A stretch of DNA of 64,000 nucleotides from an uncultured Pelagibacteraceae bacterium (GTDB lineage: Bacteria; Pseudomonadota; Alphaproteobacteria; Pelagibacterales; Pelagibacteraceae). Both the position numbers and the translations under genes were made by a program. The notes beneath the pieces were generated by a model that did not search any database, was not told where the DNA came from, and saw only the letters and a program-made list of their open reading frames with translations. The stretch is from the NCBI GenBank assembly GCA_902564245.1, contig CACFAF010000001.1:86712-150711 (forward strand), given 5' to 3'. This document shows, one piece after another, positions 1 to 9,058 of the stretch (its first letter is position 1; each line of letters starts with the position of its first letter).

Positions 1-362
<362 letters not shown>

Positions 363-531
363 CTATAATTAAATTATTTGATTTTATTATCTTAATTCGT
401 TTCTTAAAAAAATATGTATTAGGTCGGTTCTGCATTAAATCAAAGTATTATTAGCTTTTTATAATATGAATATATATATAGATTATATTGTCTTTAGTGA
501 GTAAAAACAACAAAACAAATTAATATAAAAA

Positions 532-1581
532 ATGTCTCTAATATTAATAACAGGATCTTGTGGATTAGTTGGCTCAGAGTCTGTTAATTTTTTCCATAAA
601 AAAGGCTTTGAAATTATTGGTATAGACAATAACCTTAGACAAAAATTTTTTGGAAAAGATGGATCAACAGAAAGAGTTAAAAAAGAAATCATTAGAAACA
701 ACAAAAATTATATTCACAAAGATATTGATATAAGAAACTATATTAAATTAGAAAAGATCTTTAAAAATTACAAAAAAAATATCAAACTCATTATTCATTG
801 TGCAGCACAACCTTCTCATGATTATGCAAAAAATAACTCAATCTTAGATTTTCAGGTGAATGGTCAAGGTACACACAATCTTTTAGAATTAACAAAAAAA
901 TACTGTCCAGATTCTCCTTTTATCTTTATGTCAACGAACAAGGTATATGGAGATAATCCAAATAAATTAAGTTTTTTTTCAAATCAAAAAAGGTTTGAAC
1001 TAAAAAAAAGTCATAAATTGTACAAAGGAATAGATGAAACATTTAGTATAGATGAATGCATACATAGTTTTTTTGGTGTTTCAAAAACTTACGCAGATTT
1101 GCTTGTACAAGAATATGGAAAAAATATAGGATTAAAAACAGTTTGTTTTAGAGCAGGATGTATAACAGGACCAAATCACAGTGGTGCAAAACTTCATGGT
1201 TTTTTATCTTTTTTAGTCAAGCAAAGTTTAGTTTCTAAAAAATATTCAATAATAGGTTATAATGGTAAACAAGTCAGAGATAATATTCATAGTTTAGATT
1301 TAGTAAATTGTTTTTGGGAATTTTTTAAAAAACCCTTAAAAGGTGTTGTATTTAATATTGGTGGTAGTCGAAAATCTAATTGTTCTATAATTGAAGCAAT
1401 TGAAATTATTGAAAATAAATTACAAAGAAAAATTAAAAAAGAATTTATAAAACAAAATAGAGTTGGTGATCACATCTGGTATATAACTAATAATTCTAAA
1501 TTTAAAAAATATTATCCAAATTGGAAACAAAAATTTAATACAAAAGATATTATTTACGAATTAATAAATTCTTATAGTTAA
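532..1581 (+). CDS. NAD-dependent sugar-nucleotide epimerase/dehydratase (CDP-tyvelose/paratose 2-epimerase-like)
   Basis: Extended short-chain dehydrogenase of 349 residues, probably acting on a nucleotide-activated sugar. The Rossmann motif GSCGLVG (residues 8-14) starts the protein and a conserved TGPNHSG...GKQVRDNIHS section follows, as in CDP-tyvelose epimerase-like proteins of surface-polysaccharide loci. The usual catalytic YxxxK is FGVSK here (Phe181, Lys185). As far as I recall, this subfamily commonly has Phe at that place, so it is probably not damage. It is the first gene of the island, transcribed away from gyrB, and its end overlaps the convergent DUF4422 gene by four bases. The substrate cannot be told from sequence. 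Confidence 0.85.
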   Translation: MSLILITGSCGLVGSESVNFFHKKGFEIIGIDNNLRQKFFGKDGSTERVKKEIIRNNKNYIHKDIDIRNYIKLEKIFKNYKKNIKLIIHCAAQPSHDYAKNNSILDFQVNGQGTHNLLELTKKYCPDSPFIFMSTNKVYGDNPNKLSFFSNQKRFELKKSHKLYKGIDETFSIDECIHSFFGVSKTYADLLVQEYGKNIGLKTVCFRAGCITGPNHSGAKLHGFLSFLVKQSLVSKKYSIIGYNGKQVRDNIHSLDLVNCFWEFFKKPLKGVVFNIGGSRKSNCSIIEAIEIIENKLQRKIKKEFIKQNRVGDHIWYITNNSKFKKYYPNWKQKFNTKDIIYELINSYS

Positions 1582-2423
1582 TTTTTTATTTTGGTAACAT
1601 CACAATACACCCAAGGCCAATATTTTACTTTTGAGTATTTTTCAAACCAAAATGGCATATATCTTTCTGTTAAAAAGGAATAAATTCTTTGAGTATCATA
1701 TCCTATTAAATTTTTAAAACCAAAAATTTTTTCACATTTAAACAACCATTCGAATAGATCAAAATAAAATTTATCAATCAATTTTGGATTATTTGAAAAA
1801 AAAATGCAGTGACCACTTAATAAAGTATTTGTTGTAACATAATTTAAAAAATCTTTCTTATCTTTGACTGGTAATAAGTCAATAGCTTTATCTAAATTGC
1901 CAAAACCATGGAACATATCAAAATGAAGTTTTATATTTTGTTTTTTTTTATCAAATAAAATAGTTGGATCTTTCATTAATGATTTAAAACCTCTTTTAAA
2001 AATTTTAATTTTTTTTGCACCTACACTCCAAGGTTTGCATAAAATTACATCAAAACCATTCCACTCCTCAGAAGGATCCATTTGGAGCATATTTTTTAAA
2101 TTTTCTAAATTATTATTTAAATTATAGTATCCTTGTCTACCATCAGAATTATCAATATCTGTCTCAAAATTTTTCTTAACAAAATACCTTCTATATTGAC
2201 AGGTACCAAACCAATCATTATCTTTTTTTTGAGGTAAAATATTTTTCCAAATCCAATAATGGAAAGACGTTTCCGAATAATGTTTATTTTTATAAGCTAT
2301 ATTGTCTCCAGAATTTTCAATAATGTAATTATTGGGAAATACACTTTCTCCTACACCAGCTGGAATAAGGCCTAATTTTTCAATTTCTTTGATAGGTTTG
2401 TGAGTAATACAATAAATCTTCAT
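1578..2423 (-). CDS. DUF4422-family capsular/exopolysaccharide glycosyltransferase-like protein
   Basis: Protein of 281 residues that looks like the DUF4422 family, found in capsular and exopolysaccharide clusters and thought to be glycosyltransferases. Supporting features are the N-terminal KIYCITHK strand, the SETSFHYWIWKN segment and the GTCQYRRYF motif near residue 75, plus the C-terminal aromatic-rich section around ERYMPFW. No signal peptide or membrane segment is seen, so it is probably cytoplasmic. It is the only minus-strand gene in the first 9 kb and converges on the epimerase upstream, so it was likely inserted or rearranged independently. The donor and acceptor sugars are unknown. 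Confidence 0.75.
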   Translation of the reverse strand: MKIYCITHKPIKEIEKLGLIPAGVGESVFPNNYIIENSGDNIAYKNKHYSETSFHYWIWKNILPQKKDNDWFGTCQYRRYFVKKNFETDIDNSDGRQGYYNLNNNLENLKNMLQMDPSEEWNGFDVILCKPWSVGAKKIKIFKRGFKSLMKDPTILFDKKKQNIKLHFDMFHGFGNLDKAIDLLPVKDKKDFLNYVTTNTLLSGHCIFFSNNPKLIDKFYFDLFEWLFKCEKIFGFKNLIGYDTQRIYSFLTERYMPFWFEKYSKVKYWPWVYCDVTKIKN

Positions 2424-2551
2424 TTTATAATTAATATTAATTATACTCTAACTCAAATTTTTTGAAAAAAAAATTTTTTATAAGTATAAATATTGATATA
2501 GACTATATTTTTAATTAAAAAACCTAAAACAAAATTTTTGTAATAATTTCG

Positions 2552-3076
2552 ATGAAAAAAATAAAAACTAAAATAAAAGGATTATTTTTAATTAAAACAA
2601 AAATATATAGAGATAATAGAGGTTTTTTTAAAGAGGTAGCAAAAAGAAAATTTATCAAAGAAAATTTTATTTTTGACTGTTTATCATCATCTAAGAAAAA
2701 TACTCTCAGAGGGTTACATATTCAGCTAAAAAATTCTCAAGCTAAATTAATAACTGTTGTACAAGGCAAAATACTTGATGTCGTAGTAGATTTGAGAAAA
2801 AAATCCAAAACATTCGGAAAGGTATTTACTCTGCATATATCTGATAATTCAGAGTTTTCTTTTTTTATACCAGCTGGTTTTGCTCATGGATTTCTTTGTT
2901 TGTCAAAAAAATGTACAATATATTATAAATGTACTCATTATCAGAATAAAAATAGTGAACAAACTTTAAGTTGGAATGATAAAAAACTAAAAATTAAATG
3001 GCCTATAAAAAAACCAATTCTTTCAAAAAAAGATAAAAAAGGTCTGAGCTTTGAAGAAATTAAAAAATTAATTTAA
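2552..3076 (+). CDS. dTDP-4-dehydrorhamnose 3,5-epimerase family protein (RmlC-like)
   Basis: Cupin-fold sugar epimerase of 174 residues. RmlC enzymes invert C3 and C5 of dTDP-4-keto-6-deoxyglucose. The hallmark LRGLHIQ carries the catalytic base (His56), followed by the VVQGKILDVVVDLR strand and the substrate-site segment IPAGFAHGF. Length is typical. It opens a plus-strand run of closely spaced or overlapping genes ending at 9041, with the ketoisomerase starting 11 bases after its stop. No rmlA, rmlB or rmlD cluster is present in the window, so the nucleotide sugar must come from elsewhere and the gene should not simply be called rmlC of rhamnose synthesis; the C-methyltransferase and aminotransferase nearby suggest a branched amino-deoxysugar. 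Confidence 0.85.
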   Translation: MKKIKTKIKGLFLIKTKIYRDNRGFFKEVAKRKFIKENFIFDCLSSSKKNTLRGLHIQLKNSQAKLITVVQGKILDVVVDLRKKSKTFGKVFTLHISDNSEFSFFIPAGFAHGFLCLSKKCTIYYKCTHYQNKNSEQTLSWNDKKLKIKWPIKKPILSKKDKKGLSFEEIKKLI

Positions 3077-3087
3077 ATTTATTTTAA

Positions 3088-3483
3088 ATGAAATATCCAA
3101 AAATTATTAATTTTAAAAAATTTGTAAAAAAAAGTGGAAAACTTTTGCCAATTACATTTGATAAAAAATTCCCAATCAATGTAAAAAGAATTTTTTTTAT
3201 ATATGGAAAAACAAAATATAAAAGAGGAGAACATGCTCATAAAAAATGTACACAAATTTTTTATCCAATTTTTGGAAAAATTAAAATTAATATTGAATAT
3301 AAAAAGATAAAAAAAAATATCATTTTAGATCATAGAAAATCAAAAGCTTTTATTTTACCACCTAAAATTTGGTGTAGTGTTGATTTTTTATCTAAAAATT
3401 CGATTGTTTTAGTCTTAAATGATTATAAGTATGATTATAATGATTATATTGAGTCTTATAAAGAATTTACCAATTATTATTAA
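3088..3483 (+). CDS. WxcM/FdtA-like cupin sugar 3,4-ketoisomerase
   Basis: Small cupin of 131 residues resembling FdtA/QdtA, which move the keto group of dTDP-4-keto-6-deoxyglucose from C4 to C3 so that an aminotransferase can add an amino group there. The motif RGEHAH (His49 and His51) followed by a KKCTQIFYPIFGKI strand matches the family's active-site histidines. It sits between the 3,5-epimerase and an SDR epimerase, and a DegT-type aminotransferase lies five genes downstream, which is the usual FdtA-FdtB pairing. The spacing to the next ATG is six bases, so the genes are likely one operon. The exact product sugar is not determinable. Confidence 0.8.
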   Translation: MKYPKIINFKKFVKKSGKLLPITFDKKFPINVKRIFFIYGKTKYKRGEHAHKKCTQIFYPIFGKIKINIEYKKIKKNIILDHRKSKAFILPPKIWCSVDFLSKNSIVLVLNDYKYDYNDYIESYKEFTNYY

Positions 3484-3489
3484 AATTAA

Positions 3490-4416
3490 ATGAAAATATT
3501 AATTACTGGCGCTTGCGGACATATAGGTTCATTTATATCAGAAAATATATATAAAATTAAAAAAGTTTCTAAAACGATTTTGGTTGATAATTTAAAATCA
3601 AATAGATTTTATTCTTTATTTAATTCAAAAAAAAAAAATAAATTAAATTTTTTTTTAAAAGATCTAAATAATATAAATAGCCTAAATGAATTTAAGAATG
3701 TTGATTTAATTATCCACTGTGCATCAATGACTAATGCTGAAAAAAGTTTTGGCAAAGAAAAGGAGATGTATAACAATAATATAAATTGTATGAAGACTGT
3801 AATTAAATTTTGCAAAAAAAATAACACAAAGCTAATTCATCTTTCTTCAACTAGTGTTTATGGAAAACAAACAAATTTAGTAGATGAAACTTGTGAAAAA
3901 AAATTTTTAAATCCACAAAGTCCATATGCTAGAATTAAAATAGCTGAAGAAAACCTCCTAAAAAAAAACAGTAATAACTTAATTTATAATACATTTAGAT
4001 TTGGTACTATAGCTGGTGTTTCTAAGGGTATTAGATTCCATACTGCTGTAAACAAATTTTGTTTTAATGCCGCTTTAGAAAAAAAAATAGAAGTTTATAG
4101 AACTGCTCTCCATCAATTTAGACCTTATCTATCAATTAGAGACTCTTTCGAAGTTTTTAAATTTTGTATAAATAATAATTTTTTTGAAAATGACATATTT
4201 AATGTTTTAACTGGAAATTTCACAGTTTTTCAAATTATCAAAAAAATAAAAAAATTTAAAAAAAAAGTAAGCATTGATTATGTTAATTCCCCGATTATGA
4301 ATCAACTATCGTACCATGTAGATGATACTAAAATTAAAAGTAAAGGATTAATACTTAAATCTAATATTGATAAAGATATACAGGACACAATCAAATTGCT
4401 TAATAATTTAAAATGA
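3490..4416 (+). CDS. NAD(P)-dependent sugar-nucleotide epimerase/dehydratase (extended SDR)
   Basis: Extended SDR of 308 residues. The cofactor motif GACGHIG (residues 7-13), the HCASMTN strand end, the LSSTSVYG serine strand and the catalytic YARIK (Tyr146, Lys150) are all present, so the enzyme should be active. These enzymes epimerise, dehydrate or reduce nucleotide-linked hexoses. Its stop (TGA) overlaps the ATG of the following methyltransferase in an ATGA arrangement, which indicates translational coupling. It might act as a C4 epimerase or ketoreductase in the same pathway. Base composition is very A-rich even for this genome. Confidence 0.85.
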   Translation: MKILITGACGHIGSFISENIYKIKKVSKTILVDNLKSNRFYSLFNSKKKNKLNFFLKDLNNINSLNEFKNVDLIIHCASMTNAEKSFGKEKEMYNNNINCMKTVIKFCKKNNTKLIHLSSTSVYGKQTNLVDETCEKKFLNPQSPYARIKIAEENLLKKNSNNLIYNTFRFGTIAGVSKGIRFHTAVNKFCFNAALEKKIEVYRTALHQFRPYLSIRDSFEVFKFCINNNFFENDIFNVLTGNFTVFQIIKKIKKFKKKVSIDYVNSPIMNQLSYHVDDTKIKSKGLILKSNIDKDIQDTIKLLNNLK

Positions 4417-5612
4417 AGTGTAAAATTACTAATAAAAATATTTCACCATTCATGTCATTTGGAAAAATGCCAATAGCGAATGGTTTTTTAAAAGCTGAAC
4501 AATTTGAAAAAGAATTTTTTTTTGATATGGAAGTCGGTTTTTCTGAAGATGTTTCATTATTTCAACTTAAAGATCATCCAAGTCCTGAACAAATGTTTAA
4601 TGAAAGATATCCTTTTTTTACAAGTAGTTCGGAATATATGAAATTACACTTTTCAGAGTATGCAAAATTTATCAAAAAAAATTATTTAAAAAATAATTCT
4701 AAAATTATAGAAATTGGATCTAATGATGGAACCTTTTTAAAAAATTTTAAGGATAATAATTTAGATTTAATAGGATTTGAGCCTTCAACAAATGTAGCAA
4801 AAATGGCAATAAAACAAGGAATAAAAACTAAGAATAGTTTTTTTAATACAAAAACAATAGAATCAATTAATGAATTTACTAATAATACAGATGTAATTTT
4901 TGCTGCAAATGTAATATGTCATATTCCAAACTTAGTAGATTTAATTAAAGCTGTAGAAAAATTATTATCGAGTAAAGGTGTATTTATATTTGAAGAACCT
5001 TATTTAGGTTCAATGTTTGAAAAAACTTCTTATGATCAAATTTATGATGAGCATATATTTATGTTCTCAGGTACTTCAATCCAAAAAATTTTTGATTTAT
5101 TTGATATGGAATTAATTGATCTAATCAAACAACCAACACATGGTGGCTCTATGCGCTATATAGTTGCTAGAAAAAATAAATTTTCAAAGACAAAAAATAT
5201 GATTCAAATTTTAGATGAAGAAAAATTTAAAAATTTAGATAATTTTCAATTTTGTAAAGAGTTTAAAAATAATTGTGAAAATTCAAAAAAAAAATTAAAT
5301 GATTTATTACTTAATTTCAAAGCTGAAGGAAAAAAAATAGCAGGGTATGCTGCTACTTCAAAGAGCACAACTATATTAAATTATTGCAACATAAATAATG
5401 AAATAATTGATTATATTTGTGATACAACCGAAGAAAAAATAGGAAAATACTCTCCAGGGATGCATATTCCAATCGTCCCTGTTAAACATTTTAGAGATAA
5501 TTATCCTGATATAGCATATTTATTTGCTTGGAATCATAAAAAAGAAATATTTGAAAAAGAGAAAGAATTTAAATCGAAAAATGGTAAATGGATTTCACAT
5601 ATTGATTTATAG
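4413..5612 (+). CDS. SAM-dependent sugar C-methyltransferase (TylC3/NovU-like)
   Basis: Methyltransferase of 399 residues with the three-part layout of deoxysugar C-methyltransferases: a short N-terminal domain, a class I SAM-binding core (EIGSNDG at 100-106, then FEPS) and a C-terminal domain (GYAATSKSTT, CDTTEEKIGKYSPGMHIPI). The family methylates a carbon, often C3, of a keto-sugar nucleotide. The N-terminal domain usually binds Zn through two CxxC pairs; here only Cys3 is left and the second pair is replaced by SEDV at 44-47. The IANGFL motif after it is kept. Position between an epimerase and a reductase, with coupled translation from the upstream gene, supports a role in making a branched-chain sugar. 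Confidence 0.85.
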   Translation: MKCKITNKNISPFMSFGKMPIANGFLKAEQFEKEFFFDMEVGFSEDVSLFQLKDHPSPEQMFNERYPFFTSSSEYMKLHFSEYAKFIKKNYLKNNSKIIEIGSNDGTFLKNFKDNNLDLIGFEPSTNVAKMAIKQGIKTKNSFFNTKTIESINEFTNNTDVIFAANVICHIPNLVDLIKAVEKLLSSKGVFIFEEPYLGSMFEKTSYDQIYDEHIFMFSGTSIQKIFDLFDMELIDLIKQPTHGGSMRYIVARKNKFSKTKNMIQILDEEKFKNLDNFQFCKEFKNNCENSKKKLNDLLLNFKAEGKKIAGYAATSKSTTILNYCNINNEIIDYICDTTEEKIGKYSPGMHIPIVPVKHFRDNYPDIAYLFAWNHKKEIFEKEKEFKSKNGKWISHIDL

Positions 5613-5621
5613 TTATACTTT

Positions 5622-6329
5622 ATGAAAAAAATAATAATTACCGGTGGTAGTGGTAGATTTGGAACAATTTTAAAAAAACAAAAAACAAATTTTAAATTAT
5701 TTTTCCCAAACAAAAAAGAATTAAATATTAAAAACTTCTCAAGTATAAAAAACTATTTTAATAAAAAAAAACCAAATATAGTTATCCATTTAGCAGGATT
5801 ATCAAGACCAATGAATGTTCATAATAAAGAAATTAGCAAAAGTATTGACCTTAATATTATAGGAACAGCGAATATTACAAAAGCATGTGAGCAAAAAAAT
5901 ATAAAACTAATATATTTTTCGACTAATTATGTATACCCCTGTAAAAAAGGTAATTACAAAGAACATGACGCATTATTACCTGTAAATAGCTATGCTTGGT
6001 CAAAACTTGGGGGTGAGGCTTCGGTACATTTATATAAAAATTCACTAATACTAAGAGTTTGTATGACAGAAAAACCTTTTGTACATAAAGAAGCATTTTC
6101 AAATGTTGTAACTAGTTTTATGTACCATGAAGATGTTGCAAAAATATTATTTAAGTTAATTAATAAGTTTGGCATAATAAATGTGGGAGGACCAAGTTTA
6201 TCAGTTTTTAAATTTGTAAAAAAAGATAATAGATTTATTAAGAAAAGAATTTTAAAAAAAAATGAAAAAATTGGTATGCCAAAAAATTCATCTATCAATA
6301 TTAATGAATTAAAAAAAATAATTGAATGA
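5622..6329 (+). CDS. RmlD-like NAD(P)-dependent sugar-nucleotide reductase
   Basis: SDR of 235 residues. GGSGRFG near the N-terminus binds the cofactor, NIVIHLAGLSRP and IYFSTNYVYP are typical core strands, and YAWSK (Tyr124, Lys128) gives the catalytic pair. It most resembles dTDP-4-dehydrorhamnose reductase-type proteins, but is shorter than RmlD (usually near 290 residues), with a reduced substrate domain. It probably reduces a keto group of the modified sugar nucleotide in the last step. Its TGA overlaps the ATG of the aminotransferase gene (ATGA), so both are coupled. Confidence 0.8.
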   Translation: MKKIIITGGSGRFGTILKKQKTNFKLFFPNKKELNIKNFSSIKNYFNKKKPNIVIHLAGLSRPMNVHNKEISKSIDLNIIGTANITKACEQKNIKLIYFSTNYVYPCKKGNYKEHDALLPVNSYAWSKLGGEASVHLYKNSLILRVCMTEKPFVHKEAFSNVVTSFMYHEDVAKILFKLINKFGIINVGGPSLSVFKFVKKDNRFIKKRILKKNEKIGMPKNSSININELKKIIE

Positions 6330-7456
6330 TTAAATATTGGGATTATAAGTACGAATATAAAGGTCTAAAAAGAAATATTTTAAACTTAGTTAATAAAGTT
6401 TTTTCAAGTGGTTCGTTATTATTGGGAAAAGAATTAAAAAACTTTGAAAAGAATTTTTGTAAATTTAATAATTCAAAATATGGTTTAGGTGTAGCGAATG
6501 GAACAGATGCTCTTTACATAGCTTTAAAATCTCTAAACATTAAAAAAGGTGATGAAGTAATTACTGTATCAAATACCGCAATACCTACTGTTGCTGCAAT
6601 TATAAATAGCGGCGCTACTGTCAAATTTGTTGATATTGGAGAAGATTATTTAATGGATGTAAATAAAATTGAAAGACTAATTAATAATAAAACAAAAGTA
6701 ATTATACCAGTTCATCTTTACGGACAGACATGTAATATGGATAAAATTTTACTTATTGCAAAAAAATATAAACTAAAAATTATTGAAGATTGTGCACAAT
6801 CAACAGGTGCAATGTATAAAAATAAAAAAGCTGGAATTATTGGAGATATTGGATGTCATTCTTTCTATCCAACTAAAATACTTGGAGCGTATGGTGATGG
6901 TGGTTTTATTACCACTAATAATAAAAGATTATTTGAGAAGATGCATCGTTTTCGATTTTATGGAATTGATACTTTGGGAACGTTTAAAAAATGGAAAAAT
7001 AAATATTATTCAATTGATCATGGCATTAATTCTAGATTAAATGAGATACAATCATCTATACTTAATTTAAAATTAAAAAATATAAATTCCTATATTAAAA
7101 AAAGAAGAATTATTGCCGATAAATACTTTAAAAATTTAAAAAATATAGGTCTTGAATTACCTATAATTAACAAAAATAATTTTCACGTTTTTCACATTTT
7201 TGAAGTTGCACATCCAAAAAGAAACTTAATAATTAGTAGGATGAAAAAAAAAGGTATTAATTTAAGTATTCATTACAAATATCCAGTTCATAAAATGAAT
7301 GCATATAAAAATATCAATAAAAAAAAATTAAGTTATCTTAATGAAACAGAGAAAAAATGTAAAAAAAATTTTTCATTACCTATTTATCCTGGACTTAGAA
7401 ATAACGAAATTAATAAAATAATAAAAAATTTAAAAGAAATTATAAAAAAGATTTGA
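6326..7456 (+). CDS. DegT/DnrJ/EryC1/StrS-family sugar aminotransferase (FdtB-like)
   Basis: PLP-dependent sugar aminotransferase of 376 residues. The chain shows GVANGTDALYIAL near residue 55, the IPVHLYGQ and EDCAQSTGA sections that contact PLP, and CHSFYPTK with the Schiff-base lysine at Lys184 followed by GAYGDGGF. These are full family hallmarks, so it should be active. It transfers an amino group from glutamate to a keto-sugar nucleotide; together with the FdtA-like ketoisomerase upstream, a 3-amino sugar is the most likely product. Its stop overlaps the next ATG (TGATG). Confidence 0.9.
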   Translation: MIKYWDYKYEYKGLKRNILNLVNKVFSSGSLLLGKELKNFEKNFCKFNNSKYGLGVANGTDALYIALKSLNIKKGDEVITVSNTAIPTVAAIINSGATVKFVDIGEDYLMDVNKIERLINNKTKVIIPVHLYGQTCNMDKILLIAKKYKLKIIEDCAQSTGAMYKNKKAGIIGDIGCHSFYPTKILGAYGDGGFITTNNKRLFEKMHRFRFYGIDTLGTFKKWKNKYYSIDHGINSRLNEIQSSILNLKLKNINSYIKKRRIIADKYFKNLKNIGLELPIINKNNFHVFHIFEVAHPKRNLIISRMKKKGINLSIHYKYPVHKMNAYKNINKKKLSYLNETEKKCKKNFSLPIYPGLRNNEINKIIKNLKEIIKKI

Positions 7457-8331
7457 TGGATAAAAAAATTTATGATGAAATTACAATAGTTTTTGTACTT
7501 TATGAGGAAAAATTAAATCTCATTGTTAATTGTTTAAATAATATCAAAGATTTTAAAATAATAATTGTTGATAATGCTGGTAATAAAAAATTAAAAAAAC
7601 AAATCGAAAAAAAATTTAATATTTACAAATATATAATTAACGAAAGAAATCTTGGATTAGGTGTTGGATTTAATCAATTAATAGATTTATGTGACACTGA
7701 ATATATTCTTTTTTGTCAAGTCGATTGTAAAATTTTTCCAAAAGACGTAATTGCACTTAAAGAAAAATATAAGAAATATGAAAATTGTTTTTTGGTAACT
7801 CCTTCATACTGTGATGAAAATTTAAATTTACTTGAGAATGGGGGAATGCTGCCAGAAAATAGAATTAAAAATGAAATTATAAAATTAGAAGGAGATATTT
7901 GTGTAGAAAAAATTATTACTGCAGTTTTTTTATCAAAAACAAAGGATTTAATAGAGATTGGTTCATTTGATAATAAATTTTTTTTATATTTTTTAGATTA
8001 TGACCTTTGTAGAAAAATTTTAAAAACAAAAAAATCAATAATACAAATATTTGACATCAAAATTGAACATAACCACGGACTAAGCAAAGTAAAAAATTTG
8101 ATAAAAAGAACTTTTTTAAGAACATTTAACTTCACTTTTGATGAACTTTACTATTTTTATAAAATAAATGATCACCATAAAATTTTAGAAAAACTAGAAA
8201 AAAAAATATACAATTATATTTGGAAGTTTTTTTTATGTACAATATTATTAAAAGTAGAAAAAAGTGTATTCTATTTCTCTAAAATTATAGCTTATTATAA
8301 ATTTAAATACTTTTTGAGGAAAAAATATTAA
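7456..8331 (+). CDS. Family 2 glycosyltransferase
   Basis: Inverting glycosyltransferase of the GT-A fold, 291 residues from the ATG at 7456. A TTG three bases earlier would extend it by one residue, but the ATG overlapping the preceding TGA is preferred. The N-terminal ITIVFVLYEE strand, NERNLGLGVGFNQ and a QVDCKIFP acidic motif that would bind the metal and nucleotide sugar fit GT2 rhamnosyltransferase-like enzymes. The C-terminal third is rich in Lys and aromatic residues and may lie against the membrane. It would transfer the modified sugar made by the upstream genes. Confidence 0.85.
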   Translation: MDKKIYDEITIVFVLYEEKLNLIVNCLNNIKDFKIIIVDNAGNKKLKKQIEKKFNIYKYIINERNLGLGVGFNQLIDLCDTEYILFCQVDCKIFPKDVIALKEKYKKYENCFLVTPSYCDENLNLLENGGMLPENRIKNEIIKLEGDICVEKIITAVFLSKTKDLIEIGSFDNKFFLYFLDYDLCRKILKTKKSIIQIFDIKIEHNHGLSKVKNLIKRTFLRTFNFTFDELYYFYKINDHHKILEKLEKKIYNYIWKFFLCTILLKVEKSVFYFSKIIAYYKFKYFLRKKY

Positions 8332-9041
8332 TGATTTTAGATCTTATAAAAAAGAGTCAAAATAATATAATTTGGAATTTTTTAAATAAAAGCTTATTTA
8401 ATGTTAATTTAAAAAAATTTTTATATCCATCAATCTTTATTCATAAATTTCAAAAATTAAATATAAATACTGAAGAACTTTATACATATGCTAGGGAATT
8501 TCCTAATACTAAATGGCAAAAAGATAAAGAAGCATATCAGTCAAATCACGATCTTCAAGATAATAAAATTTTTATACATACGAAAAAAGAAATAGAAAGT
8601 TTTCTAAATAAATCAATTAGACCTTATTTTGTAAAAAAATCTTTGCTAGGAAAATTCAAAATTAAAAGTTTATGGTTTGTTATTATGAAAAAAAATACTT
8701 TTCATCATATGCATTTTCATCCAAAGTCAACTTTATCAGGAGTAATATATTTAAAAAAAGAAAATAATAAAAATGGAAAATTAAAAATATTAATACCAAA
8801 AAAAAATATTGAAGAATACAGACATCAAAATATAACAAATTTTCTAAACCATAATCCTAATTTGATTGATTTAAGAAAGAATGAAGATAATCATTCAGTT
8901 ATTGAAGATAGTGTTTTTGAATTTAATCCGCAAATAAATGAAATGATAATTTTTAATTCATATTTTTATCATTGGGTTGATGAATATAATGATTTAAGTG
9001 ATAGAATTTCTATTGCTTGGGATGCTGTTTATACCCTTTAA
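8331..9041 (+). CDS. Putative 2OG-Fe(II) oxygenase
   Basis: Protein of 236 residues whose second half has the pattern of the 2OG-Fe(II) oxygenase superfamily: a histidine-rich strand FHHMHFHPKSTLSGVIYL near residue 125, and a distal NSYFYHWVDEY...DRISIAWD section supplying the last histidine and the 2-oxoglutarate-binding Arg. It resembles the group annotated as putative 2OG-Fe(II) oxygenase of about 200 residues. Such enzymes hydroxylate small molecules or proteins using oxygen and 2-oxoglutarate. The start ATG overlaps the stop of the glycosyltransferase (TAATG), so it belongs to the sugar operon and could modify the glycan or its lipid/protein acceptor; that role is inferred. Confidence 0.7.
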   Translation: MILDLIKKSQNNIIWNFLNKSLFNVNLKKFLYPSIFIHKFQKLNINTEELYTYAREFPNTKWQKDKEAYQSNHDLQDNKIFIHTKKEIESFLNKSIRPYFVKKSLLGKFKIKSLWFVIMKKNTFHHMHFHPKSTLSGVIYLKKENNKNGKLKILIPKKNIEEYRHQNITNFLNHNPNLIDLRKNEDNHSVIEDSVFEFNPQINEMIIFNSYFYHWVDEYNDLSDRISIAWDAVYTL

Positions 9042-9058
9042 AATCTAAATTTTTTTAA

